A stretch of DNA of 64,000 nt. It comes from CAZCDS01 sp964497585 (GTDB lineage Bacteria; Desulfobacterota; Desulfomonilia; Desulfomonilales; Desulfomonilaceae). This document shows positions 8,644 through 16,501 of the stretch, one piece after another. The translations under genes and the position numbers were made by a program. Each line of letters begins with the position of its first letter. The stretch's first letter is position 1. The stretch is from NCBI GenBank assembly GCA_964497585.1, contig CAZCDS010000005.1, forward strand, positions 144,470 through 208,469, written 5' to 3'. Below the pieces are notes generated by a model. That model saw nothing but the letters and a program-made list of their open reading frames with translations. It made no database searches and was not told the origin of the DNA.

Positions 8644-9855
8644 TTACCTACTCCTCTTCATAAGCGATCGAATCCTCAGTCTGAGCGCGTTGAGCCGAAT
8701 AAAGCCCTCGGCATCCGCCTGAGAATATACGTCATCTTCCTCAAACGTTGCGAAGCGTTCGTCGTAGAGAGACCGTGCCGAGCGTCGACCCGTGACTGAC
8801 GCAGTACCTTTGTAGAGTTTGATCCTCACATCTCCCGACACGGACGTCGCTGCTTCGTCGATCGCGGCTTGCAGCATCATCCGTTCCGGCGCAAACCAGT
8901 ACCCATTGTAAACGAGAGAAGCATATCTCGGAATCCATTCGTCCTTGATATGCATCACTTCACGGTCCAATGTTATGGACTCAAGGGCTCGTCGCGCCGC
9001 GAGCACGACGGTTCCGGCCGGCGTCTCGTACACTCCTCTGCTCTTCATCCCGACATATCGGTTCTCGACCATGTCTACTCTGCCGACGCCGTGGCGACCT
9101 GCGATTTCATTGAGCGTCTGCCAGAGTGTCGCGGGACCGAGTGGAGATCCATCCACTGCGACAGGATCCCCCGTCTCAAAGGAGAGTGTGATCTCCTGCG
9201 GCCGATCCGGAGCCTCCGTAGGGTCCACCGTTAGCAGAAACATCTCCTTTGGGGGCTCTGCCCACGGGTCCTCGAGGATGCCTCCCTCGAAGCTCAGATG
9301 GAGGATGTTTCGGTCCATGCTGTATGGCTTTTCCGCGGTCGAAGTCACCTCTATCCCGTTCGCTGCAGCGTATTCCATGAGATCTGAACGGGACCTCATG
9401 TCCCATTCCCGCCAGGCCGCTATGATCTTGATGTTGGGGTTTACTGAAAGATAGGTCAACTCGAACCGTACCTGGTCGTTGCCCTTACCGGTGGCGCCGT
9501 GGGAAACCGCGTCGCCTCCCACTCGGCCGGCCAAAGCCATCTGCGCCCTCGCGATACAGGGCCGCGCGATCGACGTACCCAGCAAATAACTCGCCTCGTA
9601 TACCGCGTTAGCCCGAAACATGGGAAAAATGTAATCGCGCACGAATTCCTCGCGCAGATCAACGATATGAATCGATTCGGCTCCGGCTGCAATGGCCTTC
9701 TCCTCAAGGGGTTGGAGTTCTTCGCCCTGGCCAACGTCTGCGGCAAAGGCCACGACGGGACACTCGTACTCCCTCTGCAGCCAGTGCAGGATTACAGAAG
9801 TGTCGAGCCCTCCTGAATAGGCAAGTACGATTTTATTGACGTCTCTTGCTCTCAC
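8644..9855 (-). CDS. argG: Argininosuccinate synthase
   Basis: Joins citrulline and aspartate using ATP, giving argininosuccinate. The 403-residue protein has the N-type ATP pyrophosphatase P-loop AYSGGLDTS near its start. Further in are the conserved SHGATGKGNDQVRFEL stretch and the GRHGVGRVDMVENR segment. Length is typical. It is separated from argF by 122 bases, the largest gap in the arginine run, and from argH by 50. Confidence 0.97.
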   Translation of the reverse strand: MRARDVNKIVLAYSGGLDTSVILHWLQREYECPVVAFAADVGQGEELQPLEEKAIAAGAESIHIVDLREEFVRDYIFPMFRANAVYEASYLLGTSIARPCIARAQMALAGRVGGDAVSHGATGKGNDQVRFELTYLSVNPNIKIIAAWREWDMRSRSDLMEYAAANGIEVTSTAEKPYSMDRNILHLSFEGGILEDPWAEPPKEMFLLTVDPTEAPDRPQEITLSFETGDPVAVDGSPLGPATLWQTLNEIAGRHGVGRVDMVENRYVGMKSRGVYETPAGTVVLAARRALESITLDREVMHIKDEWIPRYASLVYNGYWFAPERMMLQAAIDEAATSVSGDVRIKLYKGTASVTGRRSARSLYDERFATFEEDDVYSQADAEGFIRLNALRLRIRSLMKRSR

Positions 9856-9977
9856 CGATCCTCCGTTGTCCTCTCCATTTCAGCGACTATTTCGAGCCGC
9901 ATCAACGTGGTCATTGAAGTCTTCGCCTTTCGTTCCCGCGGTGCGATGTCCCTGGCGCCAACTCCATCCTTCGTCTC

Positions 9978-10874
9978 CTAGCCGAGTAATAACTCGAGCA
10001 CTGCCTTCTGGGCGTGAAGACGATTTTCGGCCTGATCCCAGATGAGCGAGTGGGAAGACTCCATCACTTCATCGGTTATCTCTTCACCCCGGTGGGCGGG
10101 GAGACAGTGGAGTACACGGGCATTATCATGAGCGAGCTCGAGCAGTTCCGAATTCACCTGGAAACCCGCAAACGCCTTCCTGCGTGCCGCTGCCTCGTCC
10201 TCCTGCCCCATGGAGGCCCAAACGTCCGTGGAGATCACCTGAGCTTCTCGAACTGCCTCAGCCGGGTCCCGGGTGAGCACTACGTTCCCGGAATTGAGCT
10301 CCACATCGGGTTCGTACCCCTCCGGGCATGCAAGCCTCAGACCGAACCCAAGCTTCATCGCTGCAATGATCCAGGAGTTTGCCATATTGTTCCCGTCACC
10401 GATCCACGCTGCCTTCATGTTCGTAACGTCAAAACCGACCTCCTGAACCGTCATCAGGTCTGCAAGTACCTGACATGGATGGAACATATCGGTCAGGCCG
10501 TTGATAATGGGGATTGAAGACCACCGTGCAAGCTCTTCAAGAATTTCCTGTCCGTATGTTCGCATGACGATCGCGTCAAGGTATCTTGACAGTACCCTGG
10601 CCGTGTCCCGAAGGGGTTCCCCGCGGCCGAGCTGCAAGTCAGTCCATCCCAGGAAGACCGCGTGCCCGCCAAGCTGGCGGATTCCCACTTCAAAGGAGAC
10701 TCTCGTGCGCGTGGAAGCCTTCTCAAAGAGTATGCCGACACACTTACCTTCCAAGGGCAGGGCGCCACCCTGTCGGGGAACGCCGCGTTTGATTTCAGCC
10801 GACCGGTTCAGGAGAGCCAGAACCTCCTCGGGAGAGAAATCCATCAGGGTGAGGAAATGTCCCTTCCTGTCCAT
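9978..10874 (-). CDS. argF: Ornithine carbamoyltransferase
   Basis: Makes citrulline from ornithine and carbamoyl phosphate. The 298-residue protein shows the carbamoyl-phosphate loop ASTRTRVSFE, the HPCQ motif (FHPCQVLAD) and the ornithine-side HCLPAHRGEE, which separates it from aspartate carbamoyltransferase. It starts 2 bases after argD ends, so the two genes are translated from one message. Confidence 0.97.
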   Translation of the reverse strand: MDRKGHFLTLMDFSPEEVLALLNRSAEIKRGVPRQGGALPLEGKCVGILFEKASTRTRVSFEVGIRQLGGHAVFLGWTDLQLGRGEPLRDTARVLSRYLDAIVMRTYGQEILEELARWSSIPIINGLTDMFHPCQVLADLMTVQEVGFDVTNMKAAWIGDGNNMANSWIIAAMKLGFGLRLACPEGYEPDVELNSGNVVLTRDPAEAVREAQVISTDVWASMGQEDEAAARRKAFAGFQVNSELLELAHDNARVLHCLPAHRGEEITDEVMESSHSLIWDQAENRLHAQKAVLELLLG

Positions 10875-10876
10875 GA

Positions 10877-12076
10877 TCAGCCTCCGGCACTTGCGGCCAA
10901 CGCAAAGTCCAGTGCGCTGACCATCTCATCGATCTCCTCACGCGTAACGATCAGAGGAGGCAGGAACCGTAATACCGTATCCGCGGTACAGTTGACGAGG
11001 ATGCCTCGCTCCAGCATGATCAGAACGATCTCGGCACCTGGTGAATTAAGCTCGATCGCTTGCATAAGGCCCTTTCCTCGCACCTCCCGGATGATCGGGT
11101 GACGTTCGGCCAATTGTTTTAACTGAGACTTCAAGTATTGGCCGATCTCCTTCACTCGCATCAGGAAGCCATCCGAGAGGATTTCCTCCAGCACGGTGAC
11201 GCCGGCTGCACATGCCAAAGGATTGCCTCCGAAGGTGCTCGCGTGCGTCCCCGGAACAAACGCGCCTGCCACCTCGTCCGTGGCGAGGAGGGCTCCTATG
11301 GGAACACCGCCGGCAAGACCCTTTGCCAGAGTCATAACGTCCGGCCTGATCCCGTAGCCCTCGTACGCAAAGAGCGTCCCGGTTCGCCCCGTTCCCGTCT
11401 GGATCTCGTCGAGGACGAGGAGGGCGCCCTTGGCGTCACAGAGAGCCCTCAGCCCGGACAAATAGCCCTTGGGAGGAACGACGACACCTCCCTCTCCCTG
11501 AATGGGCTCCACCATGACCGCTGCGGTCTGTGGGGTCATGGCACGTTCCAGAGGATCCAGCTCTCCGAAGGGAACGTGGGAGAACCCCTCCACGGCCGGC
11601 TCGAACCCTTTTCGATACTTCGTCTGTCCGGTCGCCGCCAGCGTGGCGAGTGTGCGCCCATGGAATGAGCCTTCCATGGTGATGATGTGGAATCGGTCGT
11701 GCTCACCTTTATCATGGAAGTACTTCCTGACGAGCTTGATCGCTCCCTCGTTCGCTTCGGCTCCGGAATTGCAGAAGAACGCCTTGTCGGCAAAGGAACT
11801 GTCCACGAGGAGCCGGGCCATGCGCAACTGGGGCCTGATATGGAACAGATTCGAGACGTGAATCAGTCGAGATGCCTGTTCGGCGATCGCCTGGGCGAGT
11901 CCAGCATGTCCATGGCCGAGCGGACACGCTGCAATACCACCGATGAAATCCAGGTATTCACGACCTTTGCTGTCACGGACCCGGCACCCTTCACCTTCAA
12001 CGAGCATGATGGGCGTCCGCCCATAGGTGTTAAAAAGATACCGGTTGTTCATGCCGATGAAATCGTCGGATGTCAA
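10877..12076 (-). CDS. argD: Acetylornithine aminotransferase
   Basis: Class III PLP aminotransferase converting N-acetylglutamate semialdehyde to N-acetylornithine; it may also serve lysine synthesis as a succinyl-DAP aminotransferase. PLP lysine is in TLAKGLAGGVPIGA; FGGNPLACAA and the GxGR loop (GTGRTG) are present. I prefer a TTG start at 12076 (399 residues) because GAGGTGA lies just upstream; the ATG at 12052 has no ribosome site, and the longest ORF (to 12133) adds a non-conserved leader. It sits between argB and argF. Confidence 0.95.
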   Translation of the reverse strand: MTSDDFIGMNNRYLFNTYGRTPIMLVEGEGCRVRDSKGREYLDFIGGIAACPLGHGHAGLAQAIAEQASRLIHVSNLFHIRPQLRMARLLVDSSFADKAFFCNSGAEANEGAIKLVRKYFHDKGEHDRFHIITMEGSFHGRTLATLAATGQTKYRKGFEPAVEGFSHVPFGELDPLERAMTPQTAAVMVEPIQGEGGVVVPPKGYLSGLRALCDAKGALLVLDEIQTGTGRTGTLFAYEGYGIRPDVMTLAKGLAGGVPIGALLATDEVAGAFVPGTHASTFGGNPLACAAGVTVLEEILSDGFLMRVKEIGQYLKSQLKQLAERHPIIREVRGKGLMQAIELNSPGAEIVLIMLERGILVNCTADTVLRFLPPLIVTREEIDEMVSALDFALAASAGG

Positions 12077-12195
12077 CTTTTCACCTCTCTTACCAGTTAA
12101 CGGGGACAGAAATACGGAAAAATGCTCTGGCACATCGATCGACGGGCTCGCCTGCAGGACCGCCCAACCGGTCCCCGTTGGTTCAGGAAGTCAAT

Positions 12196-13137
12196 TCAGT
12201 CTTGCCCAGCCCGCGACAGGTCTATTATAGCGGTGCCTGGTGCGCTTTCACGGACGATTTCGGTACCGATCCCCTGATCCGTCAACACTTCCAGAACCAG
12301 CGCGTGAGGCACGCGACCGTCTATGATATGGGCCTTAGGAACGCCCCCTCTAAGGGCGCCAAGGCAACACGTCAACTTCGGGATCATCCCGCCGGATGCC
12401 ACTTCATCTTTGATAAGCCGTTCGGCTTCCTCTTCCGACAGACTCGATATCAGATCTCCCTTGGGATCCAGAACCCCTGGAACATCGGTCAGCAGAACAA
12501 ACTTCTCTGCTCCCAGAGCCGCCGAGAGCGCTCCTGCAGCGGTGTCGGCATTGATGTTGTACGGTTTGCCGTCCGGTCCTGCTCCCACCGGAGCGATGAC
12601 GGGGATGAATCCCTTCTCTTCCAATGAGCTGATCAGTTCGGCATTGATGGCGTCCACCTCGCCAACCAGCCCGAGATCCTCGTCTCCGTCGGCCAACTTG
12701 GCAGGACGAGCCTTCCTCGCCCTTATGAGGGAACCGTCACGCCCCGATACGCCGACCGCTTGGGCCCCATGCCGTGTGATCATCGAAACGACGTCCTTGT
12801 TCACCTTCGCTACGAGGACCATCTCCACAACGTCCATGGTCTCTTCGTCCGTTACACGAAGTCCTTGTACAAAACGGCTCTCCTTGCCGATCTTGGTCAG
12901 CAGCTCACCGATCTGTGGACCTCCGCCGTGCACGATAATGGGCTTGAGTCCCACAAAGCTCAGCAGCGCCACGTCTTCGGCGAAGTTCTCCTTGAGGCTG
13001 CTGTCCGTCATGGCGCTCCCGCCGTACTTGATGACGATGCGCTTTCCCTGAAACACCCTTATATAGGGGAGCGCCTCGATGAGTATAGTGGCCCGTCGGT
13101 CGGGGGGGATGCTCTGGTATGTCTTCACGTCCGCCAT
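12196..13137 (-). CDS. argB: Acetylglutamate kinase
   Basis: Phosphorylates N-acetylglutamate, the second step of arginine synthesis and usually the feedback-controlled one. The 313-residue protein has the amino-acid-kinase motifs KYGGSAM and HGGGPQI, and the N-terminal helix (RRATILIEALPYIRVF) of the arginine-sensitive hexameric type, so allosteric inhibition by arginine is expected. It is first in the arginine cluster and has its own promoter. argC and argJ are not in the window. Confidence 0.96.
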   Translation of the reverse strand: MADVKTYQSIPPDRRATILIEALPYIRVFQGKRIVIKYGGSAMTDSSLKENFAEDVALLSFVGLKPIIVHGGGPQIGELLTKIGKESRFVQGLRVTDEETMDVVEMVLVAKVNKDVVSMITRHGAQAVGVSGRDGSLIRARKARPAKLADGDEDLGLVGEVDAINAELISSLEEKGFIPVIAPVGAGPDGKPYNINADTAAGALSAALGAEKFVLLTDVPGVLDPKGDLISSLSEEEAERLIKDEVASGGMIPKLTCCLGALRGGVPKAHIIDGRVPHALVLEVLTDQGIGTEIVRESAPGTAIIDLSRAGQD

Positions 13138-13505
13138 TTACCGTTGACTTTATGTTATTCGATCAACCTGTTGATATATTAGAGCAAAACAGCTCACAAG
13201 TCAAGAAGGATAGACAATATGCCGATCTCTCGGGAAAAATTTCATCATAACACGCTCTCAGGAGACGTCTCCATAAATATTTCGTTACGCTCGGGCGATT
13301 TGCCACGCGGGCTCAAGGCTCTCGGCAATGGTGTTTCGTTCTGAGCCCGAAACCACAGAGCAAACTCGGCTCCTCCCGCCTTGGAAATAGTTTCTCGACG
13401 CTGAAAGTTATGCTTGAGGAGGGGCTTCAAAGCCTGTTCAGCACTGCATAATTGCCATCGTTATCTTTGACGCAGTTCTTACTCGCAGTGTTCCGCGAAA
13501 AATAT
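13138..13505. other. Divergent non-coding region between argB and tetR
   Basis: About 370 bases with no convincing gene. It holds the argB promoter and its inverted repeat at the left end and the TetR-type palindrome at the right end. The middle (13205-13500) shows nothing I recognise; a 61-codon minus-strand ORF there (13245-13430) has no ribosome site or recognisable protein character. Confidence 0.6.
13176..13204 (-). promoter_or_regulatory. Predicted argB promoter
   Basis: On the minus strand TTGACT (13204-13199) is followed by 17 bases and TAATAT (13181-13176), a good sigma-70-type pair about 40 bases before the argB ATG. Directly downstream, near the expected transcription start, is the inverted repeat ATCAAC-CT-GTTGAT (13162-13175), a possible operator. 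It does not resemble a classical ARG box strongly enough to name the regulator. Confidence 0.5.
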
Positions 13506-13523
13506 TGATTGACATGTCAATCA
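13506..13523. promoter_or_regulatory. Perfect 18-bp palindrome, probable TetR operator
   Basis: TGATTGACATGTCAATCA reads identically on both strands. It covers a TTGACA -35-like hexamer (13509-13514) that is followed after 17 bases by TATCGA (13532-13537). It also covers the first possible start codons of the regulator gene. Size and position fit an autoregulatory TetR-family operator that would control tetR and the acyl-CoA operon behind it. The palindrome is seen directly; binding is inferred. Confidence 0.6.
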
Positions 13524-14167
13524 GCTCCTGCTATCGATCCATCGTGGAATACTCACGAGACAACACCGACCTAAAGAAAGAACGGGAGATCGCTATCTTT
13601 CAAGCCGCGTGCCACGTCATCCGACGCAAGGGGTTTCACCAGGCCCGCATCATTGACATCGCTCGAAGAGCCGGCATATCGTACGGACTCGTATACCACT
13701 ATTTCAGAAGCAAATCCGATCTGTTCAACGCCATCTTCAATGAATGGTGGACCAGTCTCTTCGCGGAGATGGACCGTCTCGAATCCAAGTACTGCTCAAT
13801 CGAACAAAGACTTGCCGGGCTTGTCGATTACTTCTTTGACCTGTATGAGAACAGGCCGGATTTACTTAACATCTTCATCACGGAGTTCTCGCGCTCCACG
13901 GCCAATTTGACGCCCGAGCACTTGGAGTCGTTCAAACTCTTTTTCAGTCGCACGGAGAAGCTCATGGCGGAGGCCCAAGCCGAAGGAAGCCTCCGTGACG
14001 ATGTGCGACCCCGCTATTTCATGTACGTCTTTTTCGGATCTCTTGAAGGGTTGCTTTCGGCAATGGTTTTCGAGAATCAGCCCATGAAGAGCAGGGCCCA
14101 GAGGAAACGCATCACCCAGGGATTGTTGGAAATTTTCTTCAACGGTGCTCGTGCACGACGAGGCTGA
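13514..14167 (+). CDS. TetR-family regulator of the acyl-CoA operon
   Basis: About 217 residues with an N-terminal TetR helix-turn-helix (ITR..RRAGISYGLVYHYFRSKSDLF type: 'IDIARRAGISYGLVYHYF') and a C-terminal ligand-binding domain containing the FYENRPDLL-like segment seen in fatty-acid regulators. It is the first gene of a plus-strand run of acyl-CoA enzymes and ends 34 bases before the first dehydrogenase. It probably senses an acyl-CoA or branched-chain intermediate. The start is uncertain: the ATG at 13514 lies inside the palindrome, a TTG at 13505 and a GTG at 13544 are also in frame, and none has a good ribosome site. If the promoter overlaps the palindrome, the GTG is the better choice. 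Confidence 0.85.
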   Translation: MSISSCYRSIVEYSRDNTDLKKEREIAIFQAACHVIRRKGFHQARIIDIARRAGISYGLVYHYFRSKSDLFNAIFNEWWTSLFAEMDRLESKYCSIEQRLAGLVDYFFDLYENRPDLLNIFITEFSRSTANLTPEHLESFKLFFSRTEKLMAEAQAEGSLRDDVRPRYFMYVFFGSLEGLLSAMVFENQPMKSRAQRKRITQGLLEIFFNGARARRG

Positions 14168-14201
14168 ACGAGTCCTTCATGGTCCTCAGGGAGACTGTCC
14201 G

Positions 14202-15344
14202 ATGGATTTTGCCCTGACCGAAGAGCAGCTCATGTTCAAGGAGCAGGTGCTCAAATTCGCGCGAAAAGAGATCGCACCCCGGGCACAGGAACACGACCTG
14301 GAGGTAAAATTCGACTACGAGTCATGGCGCAAGCTCGGGGAGTTCGGGATCCTGGGCCTGCACTTTCCCGAGGAACTCGGAGGGAACGGCGCGGATGTCG
14401 TGACATCGGTGCTGGCCGCGGAAGCGCTGGGAGAAGCCGGCGTCGACGGCGGACTCACGTTGAGTTACGGTGCCCATACGTACTTGTGTGCGGATACGAT
14501 CTTCACCCACGGCCGTGATGACCAGCGGAAAAAATACATCCCCAGGCTCGCCACAGGTGAATGGATTGGCTGCATGGGGCTTACTGAACCGGGAGCCGGT
14601 TCCGACGTCGCGGCCCTGAGCACCCGAGCCGACAGGAAGGGCGACACGTGGGTGCTCAACGGCTCGAAGATGTTTATTACCAACGGTGCAATTGCTGATG
14701 TCGCGGTCATCTATGCAAGGCTGGCGGGTAGTTCCGGCCAGGAAGGAATATCCGCGTTCATCGTGGAGAAGGGCACTCCAGGCTTTTCTGTGGGCAGGCA
14801 GCTCAAGAAGATGGGTGTCCACTCGTCTCCCACGTCGGAGTTGATCTTCGACGACTGCGTCATCCCGGCTGAAAATATTCTCGGACCGGAGGGTGGCGGA
14901 TTTCCTATGGCTCTTCAGACGGTGGAATGGGACCGGAGCACGCTCTTGGCTCCCTTTGTCGGAGCATCGGCATTTCTTCTGGAACGGTGCACTCGCTACG
15001 CGCAGCAACGGGAGCAGTTCGGCCGTCCCATAGCGAGTTTCCAGGCGGTGAAGCACAAGATAGCCAACATCAAGATCTTCATGGAAGCGGCCAGGTCGCT
15101 CATCTACCGGATAGCATGGTACAAAGATCAGGGAAGACCCCTGAACCATCTGGAAGCGGCCATTGCAAAGCTCTTTGTCGGGGATTGGTCGTTGGAGCCG
15201 ACGAACGACGCGTTGCAGGTTTTCGGCGGCTACGGATATTGCCACGAGTACGATGTGGAGAGGATCTTCCGGGACGGGCGACTGGCCCCGCTCGGGGGCG
15301 GCACGTCAGATATCCAGAAGGTGATCATCTCTCGCCTTATGTGA
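14202..15344 (+). CDS. Acyl-CoA dehydrogenase (first of tandem pair)
   Basis: FAD flavoprotein of 380 residues that oxidises an acyl-CoA to the enoyl-CoA and passes electrons to ETF. It has the signatures MGLTEPGAGSD and QVFGGYGY with VERIFRDGR. The Glu found in MCAD-type YEGTS is replaced (PLGGGTSDI), as in isovaleryl-CoA and long-chain enzymes, where the base is in helix G instead. At the helix-G position this protein has EWDR where those enzymes have ER. Isovaleryl-CoA is a plausible substrate from context. The ATG at 14202 is chosen because MDFALTEEQ is the conserved N-terminus; a longer frame from 14145 overlaps tetR. Confidence 0.93.
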   Translation: MDFALTEEQLMFKEQVLKFARKEIAPRAQEHDLEVKFDYESWRKLGEFGILGLHFPEELGGNGADVVTSVLAAEALGEAGVDGGLTLSYGAHTYLCADTIFTHGRDDQRKKYIPRLATGEWIGCMGLTEPGAGSDVAALSTRADRKGDTWVLNGSKMFITNGAIADVAVIYARLAGSSGQEGISAFIVEKGTPGFSVGRQLKKMGVHSSPTSELIFDDCVIPAENILGPEGGGFPMALQTVEWDRSTLLAPFVGASAFLLERCTRYAQQREQFGRPIASFQAVKHKIANIKIFMEAARSLIYRIAWYKDQGRPLNHLEAAIAKLFVGDWSLEPTNDALQVFGGYGYCHEYDVERIFRDGRLAPLGGGTSDIQKVIISRLM

Positions 15345-15355
15345 GGTTCGGACCG

Positions 15356-16498
15356 ATGAACTTTGATTGGACGGTCGAGGAGCAGGAGATCAGGCCCAGG
15401 TTGGCTGCGCTTTTCGATGGGGAGGCCCGACTCGAATTGGACGCGCTCGACGAGGCGGATCCTCCTGAAATCAAGAACCTTACCGTGATGTGCTTCCGCA
15501 GGCTCGGGGAGACGGGATATTTCACCCTGGGGATTGGTCCCTCCGCGGGCGATCGGGTAATGCCCATGGTCGCGGCTCAGGAGATGTTGGCCGGGGTCTC
15601 GGGATCGCTCTACCTGGCAGCCGAGACAACCGCGCGGCTTTTTGGAGGACTTCTCAGAGGATACGGGTCCCCAGATCTGAAGGATTCTCTGATGGAGCCT
15701 ATCCTCCAGGGCAAACTCATCGCCGCGGTGGCCGTGTCAGAGCCGGAGGAGCTGGACACGGCAGGGGCACCCGTGACAACCGCCATACTCGATGGAGACG
15801 AGTACGTAATCACAGGCAAGAAGAGCTACGTGACCAACGCGCCGCTCGCGGATTGTCTCGCGATATCTGGGGAGGTCAGAGGCCGTCCCGCGGTATTCAT
15901 CGTGGAACCGGGACTCAAGGGAGTTTCCGTGGGGGATCGATACCGAACCCTTGGATACAACGGCCTGACCGTTTCCTCCGTTGATCTCAATGCCGTTCGT
16001 GTTCCCACGGCCCGGGTTCTGGGGCCCTTCGACAACACATCCCATCTCGACTTTTTGGCGACCATGCAGGATCTGATCTTAACGGTCGGGTCGGTCGGTC
16101 TGATGCAACGCACGGTTGCCTCGGCCAAGGAGTATGCGCAGACGCACCGGCGAGGAGGTCGTCCCGTACTTCGATTCCAGGAGAATCGCTTCAAGCTGGC
16201 GGAGATGCTGACGATGACACAGGCTGCTCAGTTGCTCGCGTACAGGGCCGCATGGCTCTACTCGGTGCAGGACAGCGAGGCCGCGACTGTGCTTCATTGC
16301 GCGAAGGTTTTCAGCGCTGAGTCTTCGGAGCGTGTGGCTGCCCTTGCCATGCAGATAATGGCCGGCCGGGGCTACATCTCGGGCAATCCCGCAGAACGGG
16401 CGTACCGTGAGTCGAAATTCGCCGCGATAGCGGGAACTACTTCCGAGGTCGCCCGCATGTCCATAGCAGACGATCTCTTGAGACAGTATCAGGTGTGA
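15356..16498 (+). CDS. Acyl-CoA dehydrogenase-like protein lacking catalytic base (second of pair)
   Basis: 380 residues with the full acyl-CoA dehydrogenase fold, starting MNFDWTVEEQE, 11 bases after the preceding gene. It is diverged in the active site. At the YEGTS position it has IAGTTSEV (no Glu), and at the helix-G position it has MQDLIL where isovaleryl-type enzymes have LERLVL. The flavin-loop segment is VAVSEPEELD instead of the canonical TEPGAGSD. It still has the GRGYISGNPAERAYRESKF tail. The tandem arrangement suggests it is the non-catalytic partner in a heteromeric dehydrogenase with its neighbour, as described for some actinobacterial FadE pairs; this is an inference. Confidence 0.88.
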   Translation: MNFDWTVEEQEIRPRLAALFDGEARLELDALDEADPPEIKNLTVMCFRRLGETGYFTLGIGPSAGDRVMPMVAAQEMLAGVSGSLYLAAETTARLFGGLLRGYGSPDLKDSLMEPILQGKLIAAVAVSEPEELDTAGAPVTTAILDGDEYVITGKKSYVTNAPLADCLAISGEVRGRPAVFIVEPGLKGVSVGDRYRTLGYNGLTVSSVDLNAVRVPTARVLGPFDNTSHLDFLATMQDLILTVGSVGLMQRTVASAKEYAQTHRRGGRPVLRFQENRFKLAEMLTMTQAAQLLAYRAAWLYSVQDSEAATVLHCAKVFSAESSERVAALAMQIMAGRGYISGNPAERAYRESKFAAIAGTTSEVARMSIADDLLRQYQV

Positions 16499-16501
16499 TC
16501 C

